Below are positions 47,185 to 58,328 of a stretch of DNA of 64,000 nt, in pieces; position 1 is the stretch's first letter; every line of letters starts with the position of its first letter. A program made the position numbers and the translations under genes. The notes beneath the pieces are model-generated. The model ran no database searches. It was not told the origin of the DNA and worked only from the letters and a program-made list of their open reading frames with translations. Origin of the DNA: Flavobacterium sp. (GTDB taxonomy: Bacteria > Bacteroidota > Bacteroidia > Flavobacteriales > Flavobacteriaceae); assembly GCA_014378065.1 (NCBI GenBank), contig JACMOK010000069.1, positions 1 through 64,000 on the forward strand, written 5' to 3'.

Positions 47185-49308
47185 TTAATAATCAAAATAC
47201 CAATTAAAAATATCACAACGCAATCCCACCGAGAACCAATTGGTACTCTGTTTAAACGTTGTTTCTGTCTCCTGTGTCGGGTCAAAACTCCGGTAGATAT
47301 AACTTGCAAATAATTTTAGATTGGTAGCCGGATTTACCAAATATCCTGCTTGAATGTCAGCTATAAAGACACTGGTTTTATTGCCCTGTCCGATTTTAAC
47401 TCCAGAATCATACGCCCTGTTGCTGTCATAATCCAAATAAATATTGCCTCCATAATTCAAAGAGTCTGTTGGTGTATTAAAATCTAAGCCGCGTTCGCCA
47501 TAGGTAAACTTGCCATCAGCAAAATACCTTCCTTGGTGGTAGCGAGCTACTGCAATAACTTCCTTGAAATTACCGCCCCATTGGTGGCCTAAACTTTGGT
47601 TGGCATGTCCGTAATTGGTCAGTGGGTCGCTGTGTGAATAAACATAAGGACGCACATGGTTGTATTCTACCTGAAGCAATAAATGTTCGACATTGAAAGC
47701 ATTGAAATATTTTATCCCCAATTGATAACCATATTTGTTTTTCCAGCTTTGGTTGCTTTTCTTAATTTCGGTTAAGGAAAATTCATCAAGTAGAAATTGC
47801 CCATAAAAATTAATCTGGTTGTTCCATTTGTATTTTGTGGTCAGTCCCAACAGTGCATTTCCAGACTTGGAAGACGAAGAAAATTCAACCGAACGATAAA
47901 AAATAATTGGGTTTAAAAAACTCATATCAAAACCCCTTCCGTTGGTATTGGCCCAAATCACCGATTCAAACAGTCCAATATTAAGGCGCTTTGTCGCATT
48001 CCAACTCAGATAATGGTTGGCCATATATTTTGTCGTGTAAGTACCATCCAGTGCCGTGGCTTCTCGACGTATGTCTTTGAGAAACATGTAAGTGTTGGTG
48101 TATTTTATTTTCCAAAAATTGGTGTTTATTTTAAAAAAAGGATACGGACTCACGCCATCTGTTGTAATTAACGACCGATAGCCATCGCCTATAAAATTTC
48201 GCCCATAACCCAATTGAATATTAATCATTTTGCTCGGCGTGTAAGTCAAATTTGCTTCGGCCAAGGGCATGTCAAAAGCATCCGCTTTAAAATTTTTTGT
48301 AATCCCTATTCCAGGAATTACGGCCGATGAACTGCTGCCTTTTGCACCTATGGTTCTGGCATTGCTGTTGATGTAATCTGCAAACCGACCTTGGCTTTCG
48401 TAAATGGTAGTTGTAAAGTTCAATTCCTCGCCCAATTGACCTTGAATTTGAAGTCCTCTGGTGTTAATAAAAGTATTCGTCGAAATTCTGCCGCCACTTT
48501 TTCCGGATTGTAGATCAAAAATCGGATTTAGCGTAAACCAATAGCCATCTCCTTGAATCTGAATCATGTTTTCGTTCCAAAGTTTTCTGGCCCACAAGCC
48601 GGATTTGTTTTTCATCAATTTTTCATTGGCTTGGCGAAGATTGTAATATTTGTTTACTTCAGCATAGGTATACGGCTTTACGGCGGTGTGGTTGTTGGCT
48701 CCTACCTGATTCATTTCGGCGTCAAATTGTGCATAATAACTATGTGAAAACGGAATATTCAAATGGCTTTCAAATTTAGGATTGTTGAATTTATGGTAAA
48801 CCAGACTATCATATTCTTTAAGTTCTTTGTCTCGATTTTTAGTGTAGTTTTTTGCATCCGCAACTTTTAAGACTTCCGCTTCAGCGTACATCTGGGCTAC
48901 GCTCTTTAGTGGAATTGCGATTCGAATAGTATATTTTGCATAATAAGGCTGCCCATTGTGAGTGGGCGGACCGACTTTAGGAAATTGTATAAAAATCCTT
49001 TTTGCTTCTTGCGACAATTGTTCGTCATTGGCATCAACATACAAGACTTTAAAGTTGCCTTTGTCATCTACTTCAAAAAGCACATTGACATTGCCCTTAA
49101 AGTTGTTTTGCTGCAAATTCTCAGGAACTTTAAAATTGTTGTATACAAAATCTTGTACTTGATTGTAGAAACAATTTTCCAAATCCTTACCGGTATTATT
49201 TTGACAGTCGGCAAAAATCGGAACTTGTTCTGTATTCTGACTGCTTACTTGCGCCTTAACAAAAAAAGTAGTGAGTAGAAACAGTAAAAAAAAACTATAT
49301 TTTTTCAT
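47185..49308 (-). CDS. Gliding motility protein RemB-like outer-membrane protein
   Basis: 707 aa; signal peptide; N-terminal TonB-C-like segment; barrel-like remainder; overall resemblance to flavobacterial RemB. Confidence 0.7.
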   Translation of the reverse strand: MKKYSFFLLFLLTTFFVKAQVSSQNTEQVPIFADCQNNTGKDLENCFYNQVQDFVYNNFKVPENLQQNNFKGNVNVLFEVDDKGNFKVLYVDANDEQLSQEAKRIFIQFPKVGPPTHNGQPYYAKYTIRIAIPLKSVAQMYAEAEVLKVADAKNYTKNRDKELKEYDSLVYHKFNNPKFESHLNIPFSHSYYAQFDAEMNQVGANNHTAVKPYTYAEVNKYYNLRQANEKLMKNKSGLWARKLWNENMIQIQGDGYWFTLNPIFDLQSGKSGGRISTNTFINTRGLQIQGQLGEELNFTTTIYESQGRFADYINSNARTIGAKGSSSSAVIPGIGITKNFKADAFDMPLAEANLTYTPSKMINIQLGYGRNFIGDGYRSLITTDGVSPYPFFKINTNFWKIKYTNTYMFLKDIRREATALDGTYTTKYMANHYLSWNATKRLNIGLFESVIWANTNGRGFDMSFLNPIIFYRSVEFSSSSKSGNALLGLTTKYKWNNQINFYGQFLLDEFSLTEIKKSNQSWKNKYGYQLGIKYFNAFNVEHLLLQVEYNHVRPYVYSHSDPLTNYGHANQSLGHQWGGNFKEVIAVARYHQGRYFADGKFTYGERGLDFNTPTDSLNYGGNIYLDYDSNRAYDSGVKIGQGNKTSVFIADIQAGYLVNPATNLKLFASYIYRSFDPTQETETTFKQSTNWFSVGLRCDIFNWYFDY

Positions 49309-49330
49309 AATATAAATTGTGATTGCAAAT

Positions 49331-50074
49331 TTAATAATTACTATCAGAAATTTGTCCCTGCGCTATTGTTTTTGCACTTGATGTACCTATTCGTTTCACG
49401 CCCAATTGTACCATCCCGACAGCTTCCTCGTATGTTCTTACGCCCCCCGCTGCTTTTACGGAAAGTGGCGAGGCATTTTCGAGCATCATGATTATGGTCT
49501 CAAGGGTTGCGCCAGTAGGCAAATTATTTTTGGTTTCATAAAATCCGGTCGATGATTTTACAAAAACGGTATGAAAATATTCTTCCTTAAAATTAGAAAT
49601 GACCACTTTTTTAATTAGCGCGGAGAGCTGAATGATCTGTTTGTGGCTGAGTGCAGCCACCTCGATGATCCATTTTACAGTTTTATGATTTTCAAGTCCC
49701 AGCCGCGTGCATTGTAAAATTTCGTCTTTAACCAATGCTACATGCCCTAACATAAAGGCTTCATAATTGCATACAAAATCGAGATCGTCTGCGCCGTTCA
49801 GAATGGCCAGCTGTGCTTCTTCTAGCTTTTTACTAACTTCAGATTCGCCTTTAGGAAAATCTATAACTGTTCCGACTGCTACCTTTGAGTGGGCATCTAA
49901 TATCATTTTTTTTGCCACGGCAACCAGTTCAGGTCTAATCATAATGAGCTTAAACTGCTCCTCAATGGCTTCTTTAATAAACGCTTTGGCTATCTTTTGA
50001 TTCTCAGATTCGGTAATTCCGGCCTGTTTTGCTGTTTTAAGATAGGTCGAGTCAAGATATTGTTTGATATTCAT
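49331..50074 (-). CDS. deoC: Deoxyribose-phosphate aldolase
   Basis: VGTVIDFPKGESEVSKKLEEAQ, VFVKSSTGF, VKAAGGVRTYEEA. Confidence 0.96.
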   Translation of the reverse strand: MNIKQYLDSTYLKTAKQAGITESENQKIAKAFIKEAIEEQFKLIMIRPELVAVAKKMILDAHSKVAVGTVIDFPKGESEVSKKLEEAQLAILNGADDLDFVCNYEAFMLGHVALVKDEILQCTRLGLENHKTVKWIIEVAALSHKQIIQLSALIKKVVISNFKEEYFHTVFVKSSTGFYETKNNLPTGATLETIIMMLENASPLSVKAAGGVRTYEEAVGMVQLGVKRIGTSSAKTIAQGQISDSNY

Positions 50075-50149
50075 TTATAAATAATTTAAACCTGAAATAA
50101 GATTGAAAAGGATTTCTCCTTTTAAAAAATTTATCGCATTACATCCGAT

Positions 50150-50180
50150 AAAAATAAAAAAAATCCCACGGAAGCGGGAT
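50150..50180 (-). terminator. Rho-independent terminator after gcvH-vanZ pair
   Basis: Minus strand ATCCCGCTTCCGTGGGAT followed by TTTTTTT. Confidence 0.8.
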
Positions 50181-50199
50181 GATTTATCTGCCTATTATA

Positions 50200-50619
50200 T
50201 TAGGCGGTACGTATTTTAACATATTTGTAGTAACCCATTATCAAAAGTACCGCAACGATAGCGCCCGAAGTATTTGCCATTACGTCAAAAATGTCTGCTT
50301 TTCTTGTTGTCGTAAACAGCTGCTGAGCGATTTCTGTTAAAATTCCGTAGACAATCGAGGCCAAAAACACCGTTGCTAAAGTTTTATTTCTGTTGCTGCT
50401 GCTTTTCTTTAAATGTAAGAACCAAAGTACTGTAAACCCCAAATGCAAAATAAAGTGCACATATTTGTCGGCACCGCTGATGGCAATGGTTGGCAGCTGT
50501 TTGAAGCTCACCAAGCATAGGAAAGCAATAACCAAGGTCCATATTTCAGCCAACCACAAATAAAAAAACTTATGCGCCAATAAGCGCTGAATAGGCCTCG
50601 CTAGAAAGTAATTCATCAA
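50200..50619 (-). CDS. VanZ family protein
   Basis: 139 aa; [56 protein letters not shown]. Confidence 0.9.
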   Translation of the reverse strand: MMNYFLARPIQRLLAHKFFYLWLAEIWTLVIAFLCLVSFKQLPTIAISGADKYVHFILHLGFTVLWFLHLKKSSSNRNKTLATVFLASIVYGILTEIAQQLFTTTRKADIFDVMANTSGAIVAVLLIMGYYKYVKIRTA

Positions 50620-50950
50620 AATCAGATACGTTAGCTACTTTCACTTTAATCATCCATCCCTTTCCATAAGGATCAGAATTTACGGTCTCCGGACTGCTTT
50701 CTAAAGCGTCATTGAATGCAATGATTTCCCCAGCCAGAGGCAAAAAAAGATCCGAAACCGTTTTTACCGCTTCAACGGTTCCAAATACCTCATCTTTTTT
50801 AAGCGTCTGGTCTAACGTTTCCACTTCTACATAGACGATGTCACCCAATTCCTTTTGAGCAAAATCGGTAATGCCAATCGTAGCAACTTCTCCTTCCAGG
50901 AGAATCCATTCGTGGTCTTTTGTATACTTTAAATTTGAAGGAATCGTCAT
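50570..50950 (-). CDS. gcvH: Glycine cleavage system H protein
   Basis: [35 protein letters not shown]; lipoylation motif [20 protein letters not shown]. Confidence 0.97.
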   Translation of the reverse strand: MTIPSNLKYTKDHEWILLEGEVATIGITDFAQKELGDIVYVEVETLDQTLKKDEVFGTVEAVKTVSDLFLPLAGEIIAFNDALESSPETVNSDPYGKGWMIKVKVANVSDFDELLSSEAYSALIGA

Positions 50951-51026
50951 GGTGTATTATTAGATGTTATTTTTTCAACTTCCACAAATGTAACCGTTGC
51001 CGGGATTATATTAAAATGTTTTATGA

Positions 51027-54000
51027 TTAATTTCCAAAATTATAACGCAGCGTAAATCCTGTTCTAATATTTGTTATCGGGAACGAGGTTGAAATTACAG
51101 CTTTGGAAAAAGAATGGTCATAATAGAAAATCGCTGTCAGATTTTTACTGAATGAGTAATCGGCGGTTAATTTTGCCGACCAAATATTCTGCCCGCCTGA
51201 TAGCTGGTTGTTGTTGTAATCGAGATAGCGCACAATGGTTTGGCTATTTCTATACGAAACATCGGCTTTTAAATTGATATCGCTTTTGATGATTCCAGTT
51301 GGAGTATCGGCCAGTCTTGAGGACATAATGACATCTTTAATTCGGTATCCCATGCCGACAATATATTCCACTCCTTTTACTTCGGTTAACAAATTGTTGT
51401 CGAAACTCATAGACAAGGCACGGTCTTTTTTCATTTCTGCAAGAAACTTAATTGAATTTTTCAACTCAAAATCGATTCGCATCAACGGACTAAATTGTTC
51501 GACCAAATTGATGTTTGAAATGAGCACCTTATTGTAAAAATTTCCTCCAGCATCGATATTCAAAGTACCGTCTGATCTTACACCGCTTGGTGCTTTATCA
51601 TATTCAAAATTAGAACGAAAAGAGTTTACCGTATAGGATGCCTTGTAACTATTTTGTAAAGAAAACCTTTTAAACCGATCCTTGAAAAATTTGTACCGCA
51701 TCAGACCGCTATATTTGATTGTCCAGTTCGGAATAGGAACACTGCGGAATGCGCCTAGTGAAACTCCTGAAGCGTCTGTGCCGGTATAGGCTGCCAAAAA
51801 CGAAGGCAACAACACCGCTTGGTTGTTTTTACCAAACCCTATCGGAAAGCCTTGGTTGGCGACATAAACAGCATAAGTAGGATCTGTGCTTGCCGGAATC
51901 GGATTACTGGCATCTCCATACCTTGGAATGCCCGGACTTGACGCATAATAATTAGCGGCCAAGCGATCTGCAATAATCAATCGATTGCTTTTTAAATCCT
52001 CGAATGCACCAGAAAAATTTTCATCGCTCTGACTGAAAGCGGTTTTTATCAAAACGGTGGAAATGGAATAATTTCCAAAAGTGTAGGGCGATCTTGAATT
52101 GTATTTTCCTTCACTAACGTCATATTGCTCTGAAAAATTTTCGACGTAAGTTCTGTCTGCATTTAAATCGATTTTAAAATCTGGAAACAAATCTACATTA
52201 GCCGTCAGGTTAAGTGTTTTGGTCGTTACCTGGGTAAAATTTTGGTTGAAATCCGGATAGTCGGTCAGCCAACCTCTTTTGGCCGCCTCGATACGTACAT
52301 CTTCTTGAGAACCAAACAAAAATCCGACTGTCGGTTTGGTGGTGCCAAAAAATCCGATACCGGGAATGTAACCAGGCAAAACGGTTCCTCTGTTTTCTGT
52401 ATAATTCAGTTGAATATTTTTGACGCTTGTCAAAATGCCAATCAGTCCGTTTACAAACAGATTGCCTTCTGTGGCCGTTGTCGGCGCATTGGTGTTAATG
52501 ATTTTTTGGCCTGGTTTTGGCGCAGCCGGAACTGCGGGTTTGGTTGGGGCCTTTTTCCCTTTTTTGGTAAGACCGATATATTTGTAAAAAGAATCCATGT
52601 TAAATGCGGTGTTCAACTTGTGAGAGGCTGCATTTTGTATCGTATTTCCGAGGTTATACGTTACATCATTTCTCACCACTTCCGCCAACGCTAAAGACGA
52701 CCGCTGCCAACTGTAATCGCCGGTGTACGAGTAGGTGGATTTTACAAAACTCAAGAATGGAATTTTATTGATTGGCAAGTCATAATTCAATACAAACTGC
52801 TGTGAATGTTGGTTCGGATCACCTGTATTCCAGTAATCATCCCAAATTGTAACCGTATTGTCTGGCTCATTATCTGCATTGAGATAATTTCTGACAATAT
52901 TGCTTGAGGTTGCGGTATAGTTTATTTTGAAGGCCTTTGTCAAATTGTAATTGAACCCATATTGATAATTAAATAAAAAGTTTCTTCTGTACAATGCATC
53001 TAGCGGAATACCTTGAACCTCCACCTGTCTGAACTGCTGCTTGTTGTATTGTCGCAGAATGCTGCTGCTAAAAGAAATATTTGATGGTAGGTAGTTGAAA
53101 TTGAAATCACTTAATAATTTCCAATAGTCACTTTTCTTAAAATATTTGCTCTTCTTAAATGGCTCGATTGCCTTGGGTTGAAAAGTAAAAGCATAATCGG
53201 CCGTAGTGTTGACCTGCTGATCTCGATAGCTTTCTATTTCAAAATTATGACGGTTGACTTCATTGTAAGAATACGACAACGTCAAATTTTCAGGATCATA
53301 AATGTGCTGTTTTTGCTTTGCTGATCTTTCTTTTCTAACGCCGATAAAGTTGATGCTTTGGCGTTTGGTATAGTCGATTGCACGGTCTTTGATATTGGCT
53401 TTTTCAGCAGAATCGGCCGTCACATCTAACAATTGCTTGAGCTTGATATCTTGGTTAAACGGATCATATTCGGGTGTAATCGTTTCTTCGCCGATGGCAT
53501 AATTAAAAGGTAAATTAATGCCCCATTTTTTTGGCAATAATTTCCCCAAACTCAAGTTGGTTACAATATTGTATTGCTGCAGATCTTCTCGACTTCTTTC
53601 ATTCGGACCTTGCTCTAACGTGCCGAAGCCAATGGTACTTATTTTACCCGTGGCCGAAAGCGTCGCGAAATCGGCAAGATTACCGTCTATATTAACCACT
53701 GCGGCCATTCCGCCTTTGTTGTCCATATCGGCCAATCGGAGTTCGTTAAACCAAACCTCCCCTTTAATTTCTCTTTGAGACGGTAAGTTTTGCGTATTGT
53801 TCTTTAACCCTACCATCAACGTTCTAACCAATCCAAAATTTGGATTTCCGCGCACTCCAATTCTCAATTTATCAGGTCTCGAGGGATCCAGCTGATTTTC
53901 GGTTTGGTAGTAAATCTCTCCGGGGAGTGTTGGCGGATTGCTGCGGGATAATATTTTTAATTGGGTCAATAATTCCAAAGGCAAATCAATGTTGTTGGAT

Positions 54001-57000
54001 TCGGGCCACACCAAAGTAGCGGGTACGACCCCTTGAATGCCAGCGGGAGTAACTTCCAATGGAATTTCTATCTGATAGAAATTTTCGGTAAAGTCATTTC
54101 CAAAACGGATAAAGGCAACCATTTCGTCGTTTTGCAGCGCCGGTGAATCATTGGGAAGCGCTTCGGCGTGCAGAAACATTTTTAACTTTTTAAATTGTCG
54201 CATGTCTACACTGACATTTTTAAAAACCGCTCTCGAGTCGCCCACTTCCAATCCGGTTCCAGAAACCCTTAGTGCAAGTGCTTGTTCATTTTGATTGATT
54301 ACTGTATTGTTATTGTACAACTGTTCTCTTACAACGCCTGGAGGCGAAACATAATTTATAGGTTGGCGGTTGGCGTTTTCCTCAATATTTACCGCTTCTA
54401 CATCGAAATTAGTAGTGTCCAAATTGTTGGTGTCGGTGTTTTCCAGTGGATCGAGTGTGTTTAAATACCGTCTCCATTCGCCTCTGACTAGATCTAATGT
54501 ACCAAATCGAACAGTAACATTATCCGCAAAATCAGTCATGTACATTCTCATGAAACGAATGGATCGAAAATCTGAAATCGGACCCACTTTACTCTCAAAT
54601 TGCGAAACTGGTATTTTAAATTGAAGCCATCTCACCGGAGTGGTCGTTCCCAAACTTGACCCCTGTGCGGTCGGACCTACCGTTTGCAAAAAATCGGTCA
54701 TGTATGGTGTGGTACCCACAGCCATGTTGGGCTCCAGATCTATATGGTATTCAAAATAAGCGTTGTAGCCGTCCATGGTATTGTCTCGGTTGATGTCTTC
54801 CACATCAGGCACCGTTGAATTGCCGCGGTTGGTGTCAGAAACATTTACGGGTGAGTTTCCTTGTAATCCGTTATAATTTTTATATCGATTTAATATACTT
54901 CCTGAAGCGGCCAAATAGTATTCGTAATTATCTGCCGCGGGATCTGGCAAACTTGCAAAGTTAGTGTAAATCGCACCTTCTTGACCGTCAGACAAACCAT
55001 CTAAACCAACATCTTGTACAGACCGATTGCCCTCATTGGTATCAAAAGCATAGATCAGAGATTGGGATACAGGAACTTTTCCCCAAGGAGTATCATATGT
55101 TATTTGATTCGAGCCGGCTTCAGGCAAGCCATTTTCAAACTGTTTTCTTCCATCTTTCAAAATATCTTCTGAAATAGAACCCAAATTAAAATATATTTTG
55201 CCTTTATTGTTCGGATCAAGCGCATCAGCTCCGTAATAAGGATCAATAATCCAAAATTGTATATACTCTACATTGCCTTGTTCAAAATTAGTAGAATTTA
55301 AAGATCTTGTAATTCCTCCAAAATTGTCTTTCGGATTGGGCAACGTGTTGGTTCCGGCAGCCGCAGGATTGTTGTTGTAAGGTCCTCTTTCACTTGGATA
55401 ATAACTTAAATCCAGTGTGTTAATGACGGTACTTTGACCGACCGCAATTTGCGTATTGGGAAAAAGCTCCTCACTATAAATTCGTCTGGTCTTGTTATAA
55501 GAGATTTCATCGACCGAAATTCCTGATGGTCGCTGCGTGTAGAAAATCGGGTCTATACTATACCAGTTTAATTTGGCTCTTTTATACCCGTACATTACAT
55601 CATTGAAGCCTTCTCCAAAATCTTTAACAGAAGTCGCCGGAGTAGAGGATAATGTCCAAGACAAAGCAGAACGCAAATCGATATTGGTTTGAGTACCTTC
55701 AAAATCATCTACATAAATGGTTGATTCCCCGTCAAATTTGTCGGCCTTAGGACTGTCGGGTTTTAAGAATGCTACTTCACCACGAAATGAAAAATTGGAA
55801 GGTACATCGGTATCGATATTGGGCAATTTATTGACCCATCTTGTAAGGAATGGGAATTCTGTAGAGAAATTTGTATTCAATCCAAAAATAGAATTGTTAA
55901 CTGATTCTTGTCCATAACTTGATTTTTGTGTCAATGGTCTTTCACTCATTTTTAGAAAAGTCGCTCCGATTAAAAAATGATCTGAAAATTTGTGCTCAAC
56001 ATTAAAACCCATGAATCTACGAGTCTGTTGTCCGAAAGTGGAATTATTTTCTACAGAAACTTCAATCGGTGTATTAGAAGCCTGCAATGCAGGATCCAAT
56101 ATTTGAACCCGACCTGCTTGATAATTCACACTATAATCTACACCTTCAAGCAATACTCTTCCGCCCGCGGTAACTACTACACTCCCCTTTGGTACATTGA
56201 ATGCGCCAATAGGAATACCTTCGCCTCCCGCAGATTTAAACTTGCCTTTAAGTTGGTATTTGTTTTTTTCACTGTCTTGTAATGCGGAAGCCTGTGTTTT
56301 ATCATACATTTCCTTAAACACAAATTTCTTCTGGTTGTCGTTATAAGTGTTAACATTGTTGTAATCTTCTGTTCCCACTTTTAATTTTTTAAAGATCAGC
56401 CCTCCGAATGGTTCAACGGTTGTGAAAATCAATCTTCCATTTTGAGTATCTACTGTAAGCCCCGGAATAAAATCAAAAAAACCATCCCCGCCCACTTGGG
56501 GATCATTGTTGTAATTTAACTTGTCTACATTGAACACTTTGAGCAAAGGCGTCTCAGAAATCCGGTCTTCGGGATTTGGTGTTGGTGGAAATGGTTGGGT
56601 TGGAACCGGGCTGATATAATTTAATGGTGAAGGATCGGTATACAATATGTTAAAGCGGAAATCCTCCTGCGCCAGTTGATAGGCTCCTGGAATCTGATAA
56701 ATATTCTTCATCATCAAATCCCAAATTGGGGTATCTACATTGGTTAAATTGCTTTTCAACATTTTTACTACCAAGGTTTGAGAGGTAATTGTTTCCGGCT
56801 GTCCGGTAGCGGGATCTGTTGGTCCGGCTTGCGTAGCATCTACTCCGTCATTGCCAAATTCGCCGACTTGATACACTTTATCTCCAACAGTATATTGGTA
56901 AGCCACAGCCAGAACCTCGTCGTTGGCCAATCGCTGTTGCAAAGAAAGATAACCCAATTGTGCATTAAACGTATATTCATTTGGGCTTAATTTTCTGGCG

Positions 57001-58325
57001 TTTTCCAATTTAGAATAATCTTGCCCTTCCGCAGGCGTAGGCGTTATATTAAATCCTGAATTTGAAGTGGCAATTTCCCTAATATTCGAGTTGAGATTTC
57101 CGCCGCCGGTAGCAATCAATCCAGGGTCGTATTTGTTGTTTTTATTATCAACCGGTGAATCGGGACCGGCAATAAAAAAATTACCGAGATTTACTGGGTT
57201 TAAAACCACCACATTATTGTCTGCCAAACCGCTAATTCTTGCTTCCCCTAAATCTTGTAAAGCGATGATGTTTCTCAGGTTGTTGTTGGTTGTGCTAATC
57301 CGATTTTGGCGGTTGGTGATCCAGACTTCCATACGGGTAATCTGCACCCTACTGTCAATAAACGGATAATTTTTGAGTGAACTGTCATATTTATTCCTAA
57401 AATACTGGGATAAGAAAAAGTGCCGGTCAGCATCATAATCGAGTGCAAACAATTCAAAATCCTGAATTGTTCCGCCACCCTGAGCCGTAACAGTTTTGGT
57501 CTGGGATTTCTGCTCGGAGAAGATTCCTGTCACCGTTGTTTTTCCAAATTGTAGCTGTGCTTTTACACCAAACAAACTTTGAGCACCGCGAATTAAAGAA
57601 CTGTTCAACGGAAGACTTACATTTCCAACTTCTATTTTCTGGATGATGTCGTCTTCGGTAGGCGTATATTCTAACTTAATCAAGTTTTGAAACGCAAAAG
57701 TAGATTCTGTGTCATAATTGGCTGTGACTTGCAATCTCGTCCCTACTTTGCCCATCAAACTCATACTAATTCTTTGGTCAAAATCGAAAGTAGTACTTTT
57801 ACGATTTCTTGGAGAAAAAGCGGGATTGTCTTGTTTGGTGTGGCGGAGACCCAAATCAATTTCAACAGAGCCTGTAGGTTTTACATCTATGCTGTTGCTT
57901 CCGAATATCGATTCAAAAAAACCCGAATTGACGTAATAACGGGGTAACAAGTCTTTTTTTCCTTCCTCAGAACCTTCTTTTTTTCCATCAATGGCATCCG
58001 ACTTTTTTTGAAAATACTTTCGCATCGATTCACGTAGCACCAATTCGTCGTATTCTTTAGGCGTTAAAATAATAGGATAATTGATATTAAAATCATCCAC
58101 CTTGTTGGTATAAATATAACGGTTTGTTACTGGATCGTAAGAGTAAGCTTCGATGATACTCGGCGGATTGGTCAACTGTAAGCTACCTACGGTGTAGCCA
58201 GGCTTTATGGAATCCTGCACTTCTTCTGTTACTTGCGACTGAACGCTTAAGCTAACACAGAAAATCAGTGTAAGAACAGCAATTTTCAAAATAGAATCGA
58301 TTTTTTTTTGGTACAATGTTTTCAA
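51027..58325 (-). CDS. sprA: Cell surface protein SprA (type IX secretion translocon)
   Basis: 2432-aa outer-membrane protein; ATFLKMSERPLTQKSSYGQESVNNSIFGLN, YVDDFEGTQTNIDLRS; adjacent to ruvA and maeB. Confidence 0.96.
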   Translation of the reverse strand: MKTLYQKKIDSILKIAVLTLIFCVSLSVQSQVTEEVQDSIKPGYTVGSLQLTNPPSIIEAYSYDPVTNRYIYTNKVDDFNINYPIILTPKEYDELVLRESMRKYFQKKSDAIDGKKEGSEEGKKDLLPRYYVNSGFFESIFGSNSIDVKPTGSVEIDLGLRHTKQDNPAFSPRNRKSTTFDFDQRISMSLMGKVGTRLQVTANYDTESTFAFQNLIKLEYTPTEDDIIQKIEVGNVSLPLNSSLIRGAQSLFGVKAQLQFGKTTVTGIFSEQKSQTKTVTAQGGGTIQDFELFALDYDADRHFFLSQYFRNKYDSSLKNYPFIDSRVQITRMEVWITNRQNRISTTNNNLRNIIALQDLGEARISGLADNNVVVLNPVNLGNFFIAGPDSPVDNKNNKYDPGLIATGGGNLNSNIREIATSNSGFNITPTPAEGQDYSKLENARKLSPNEYTFNAQLGYLSLQQRLANDEVLAVAYQYTVGDKVYQVGEFGNDGVDATQAGPTDPATGQPETITSQTLVVKMLKSNLTNVDTPIWDLMMKNIYQIPGAYQLAQEDFRFNILYTDPSPLNYISPVPTQPFPPTPNPEDRISETPLLKVFNVDKLNYNNDPQVGGDGFFDFIPGLTVDTQNGRLIFTTVEPFGGLIFKKLKVGTEDYNNVNTYNDNQKKFVFKEMYDKTQASALQDSEKNKYQLKGKFKSAGGEGIPIGAFNVPKGSVVVTAGGRVLLEGVDYSVNYQAGRVQILDPALQASNTPIEVSVENNSTFGQQTRRFMGFNVEHKFSDHFLIGATFLKMSERPLTQKSSYGQESVNNSIFGLNTNFSTEFPFLTRWVNKLPNIDTDVPSNFSFRGEVAFLKPDSPKADKFDGESTIYVDDFEGTQTNIDLRSALSWTLSSTPATSVKDFGEGFNDVMYGYKRAKLNWYSIDPIFYTQRPSGISVDEISYNKTRRIYSEELFPNTQIAVGQSTVINTLDLSYYPSERGPYNNNPAAAGTNTLPNPKDNFGGITRSLNSTNFEQGNVEYIQFWIIDPYYGADALDPNNKGKIYFNLGSISEDILKDGRKQFENGLPEAGSNQITYDTPWGKVPVSQSLIYAFDTNEGNRSVQDVGLDGLSDGQEGAIYTNFASLPDPAADNYEYYLAASGSILNRYKNYNGLQGNSPVNVSDTNRGNSTVPDVEDINRDNTMDGYNAYFEYHIDLEPNMAVGTTPYMTDFLQTVGPTAQGSSLGTTTPVRWLQFKIPVSQFESKVGPISDFRSIRFMRMYMTDFADNVTVRFGTLDLVRGEWRRYLNTLDPLENTDTNNLDTTNFDVEAVNIEENANRQPINYVSPPGVVREQLYNNNTVINQNEQALALRVSGTGLEVGDSRAVFKNVSVDMRQFKKLKMFLHAEALPNDSPALQNDEMVAFIRFGNDFTENFYQIEIPLEVTPAGIQGVVPATLVWPESNNIDLPLELLTQLKILSRSNPPTLPGEIYYQTENQLDPSRPDKLRIGVRGNPNFGLVRTLMVGLKNNTQNLPSQREIKGEVWFNELRLADMDNKGGMAAVVNIDGNLADFATLSATGKISTIGFGTLEQGPNERSREDLQQYNIVTNLSLGKLLPKKWGINLPFNYAIGEETITPEYDPFNQDIKLKQLLDVTADSAEKANIKDRAIDYTKRQSINFIGVRKERSAKQKQHIYDPENLTLSYSYNEVNRHNFEIESYRDQQVNTTADYAFTFQPKAIEPFKKSKYFKKSDYWKLLSDFNFNYLPSNISFSSSILRQYNKQQFRQVEVQGIPLDALYRRNFLFNYQYGFNYNLTKAFKINYTATSSNIVRNYLNADNEPDNTVTIWDDYWNTGDPNQHSQQFVLNYDLPINKIPFLSFVKSTYSYTGDYSWQRSSLALAEVVRNDVTYNLGNTIQNAASHKLNTAFNMDSFYKYIGLTKKGKKAPTKPAVPAAPKPGQKIINTNAPTTATEGNLFVNGLIGILTSVKNIQLNYTENRGTVLPGYIPGIGFFGTTKPTVGFLFGSQEDVRIEAAKRGWLTDYPDFNQNFTQVTTKTLNLTANVDLFPDFKIDLNADRTYVENFSEQYDVSEGKYNSRSPYTFGNYSISTVLIKTAFSQSDENFSGAFEDLKSNRLIIADRLAANYYASSPGIPRYGDASNPIPASTDPTYAVYVANQGFPIGFGKNNQAVLLPSFLAAYTGTDASGVSLGAFRSVPIPNWTIKYSGLMRYKFFKDRFKRFSLQNSYKASYTVNSFRSNFEYDKAPSGVRSDGTLNIDAGGNFYNKVLISNINLVEQFSPLMRIDFELKNSIKFLAEMKKDRALSMSFDNNLLTEVKGVEYIVGMGYRIKDVIMSSRLADTPTGIIKSDINLKADVSYRNSQTIVRYLDYNNNQLSGGQNIWSAKLTADYSFSKNLTAIFYYDHSFSKAVISTSFPITNIRTGFTLRYNFGN

Positions 58326-58328
58326 GTA

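Noticed and set aside
52242-52694. 150-aa antisense ORF opposite sprA
   Set aside because: Overlaps conserved sprA; no recognisable domain.
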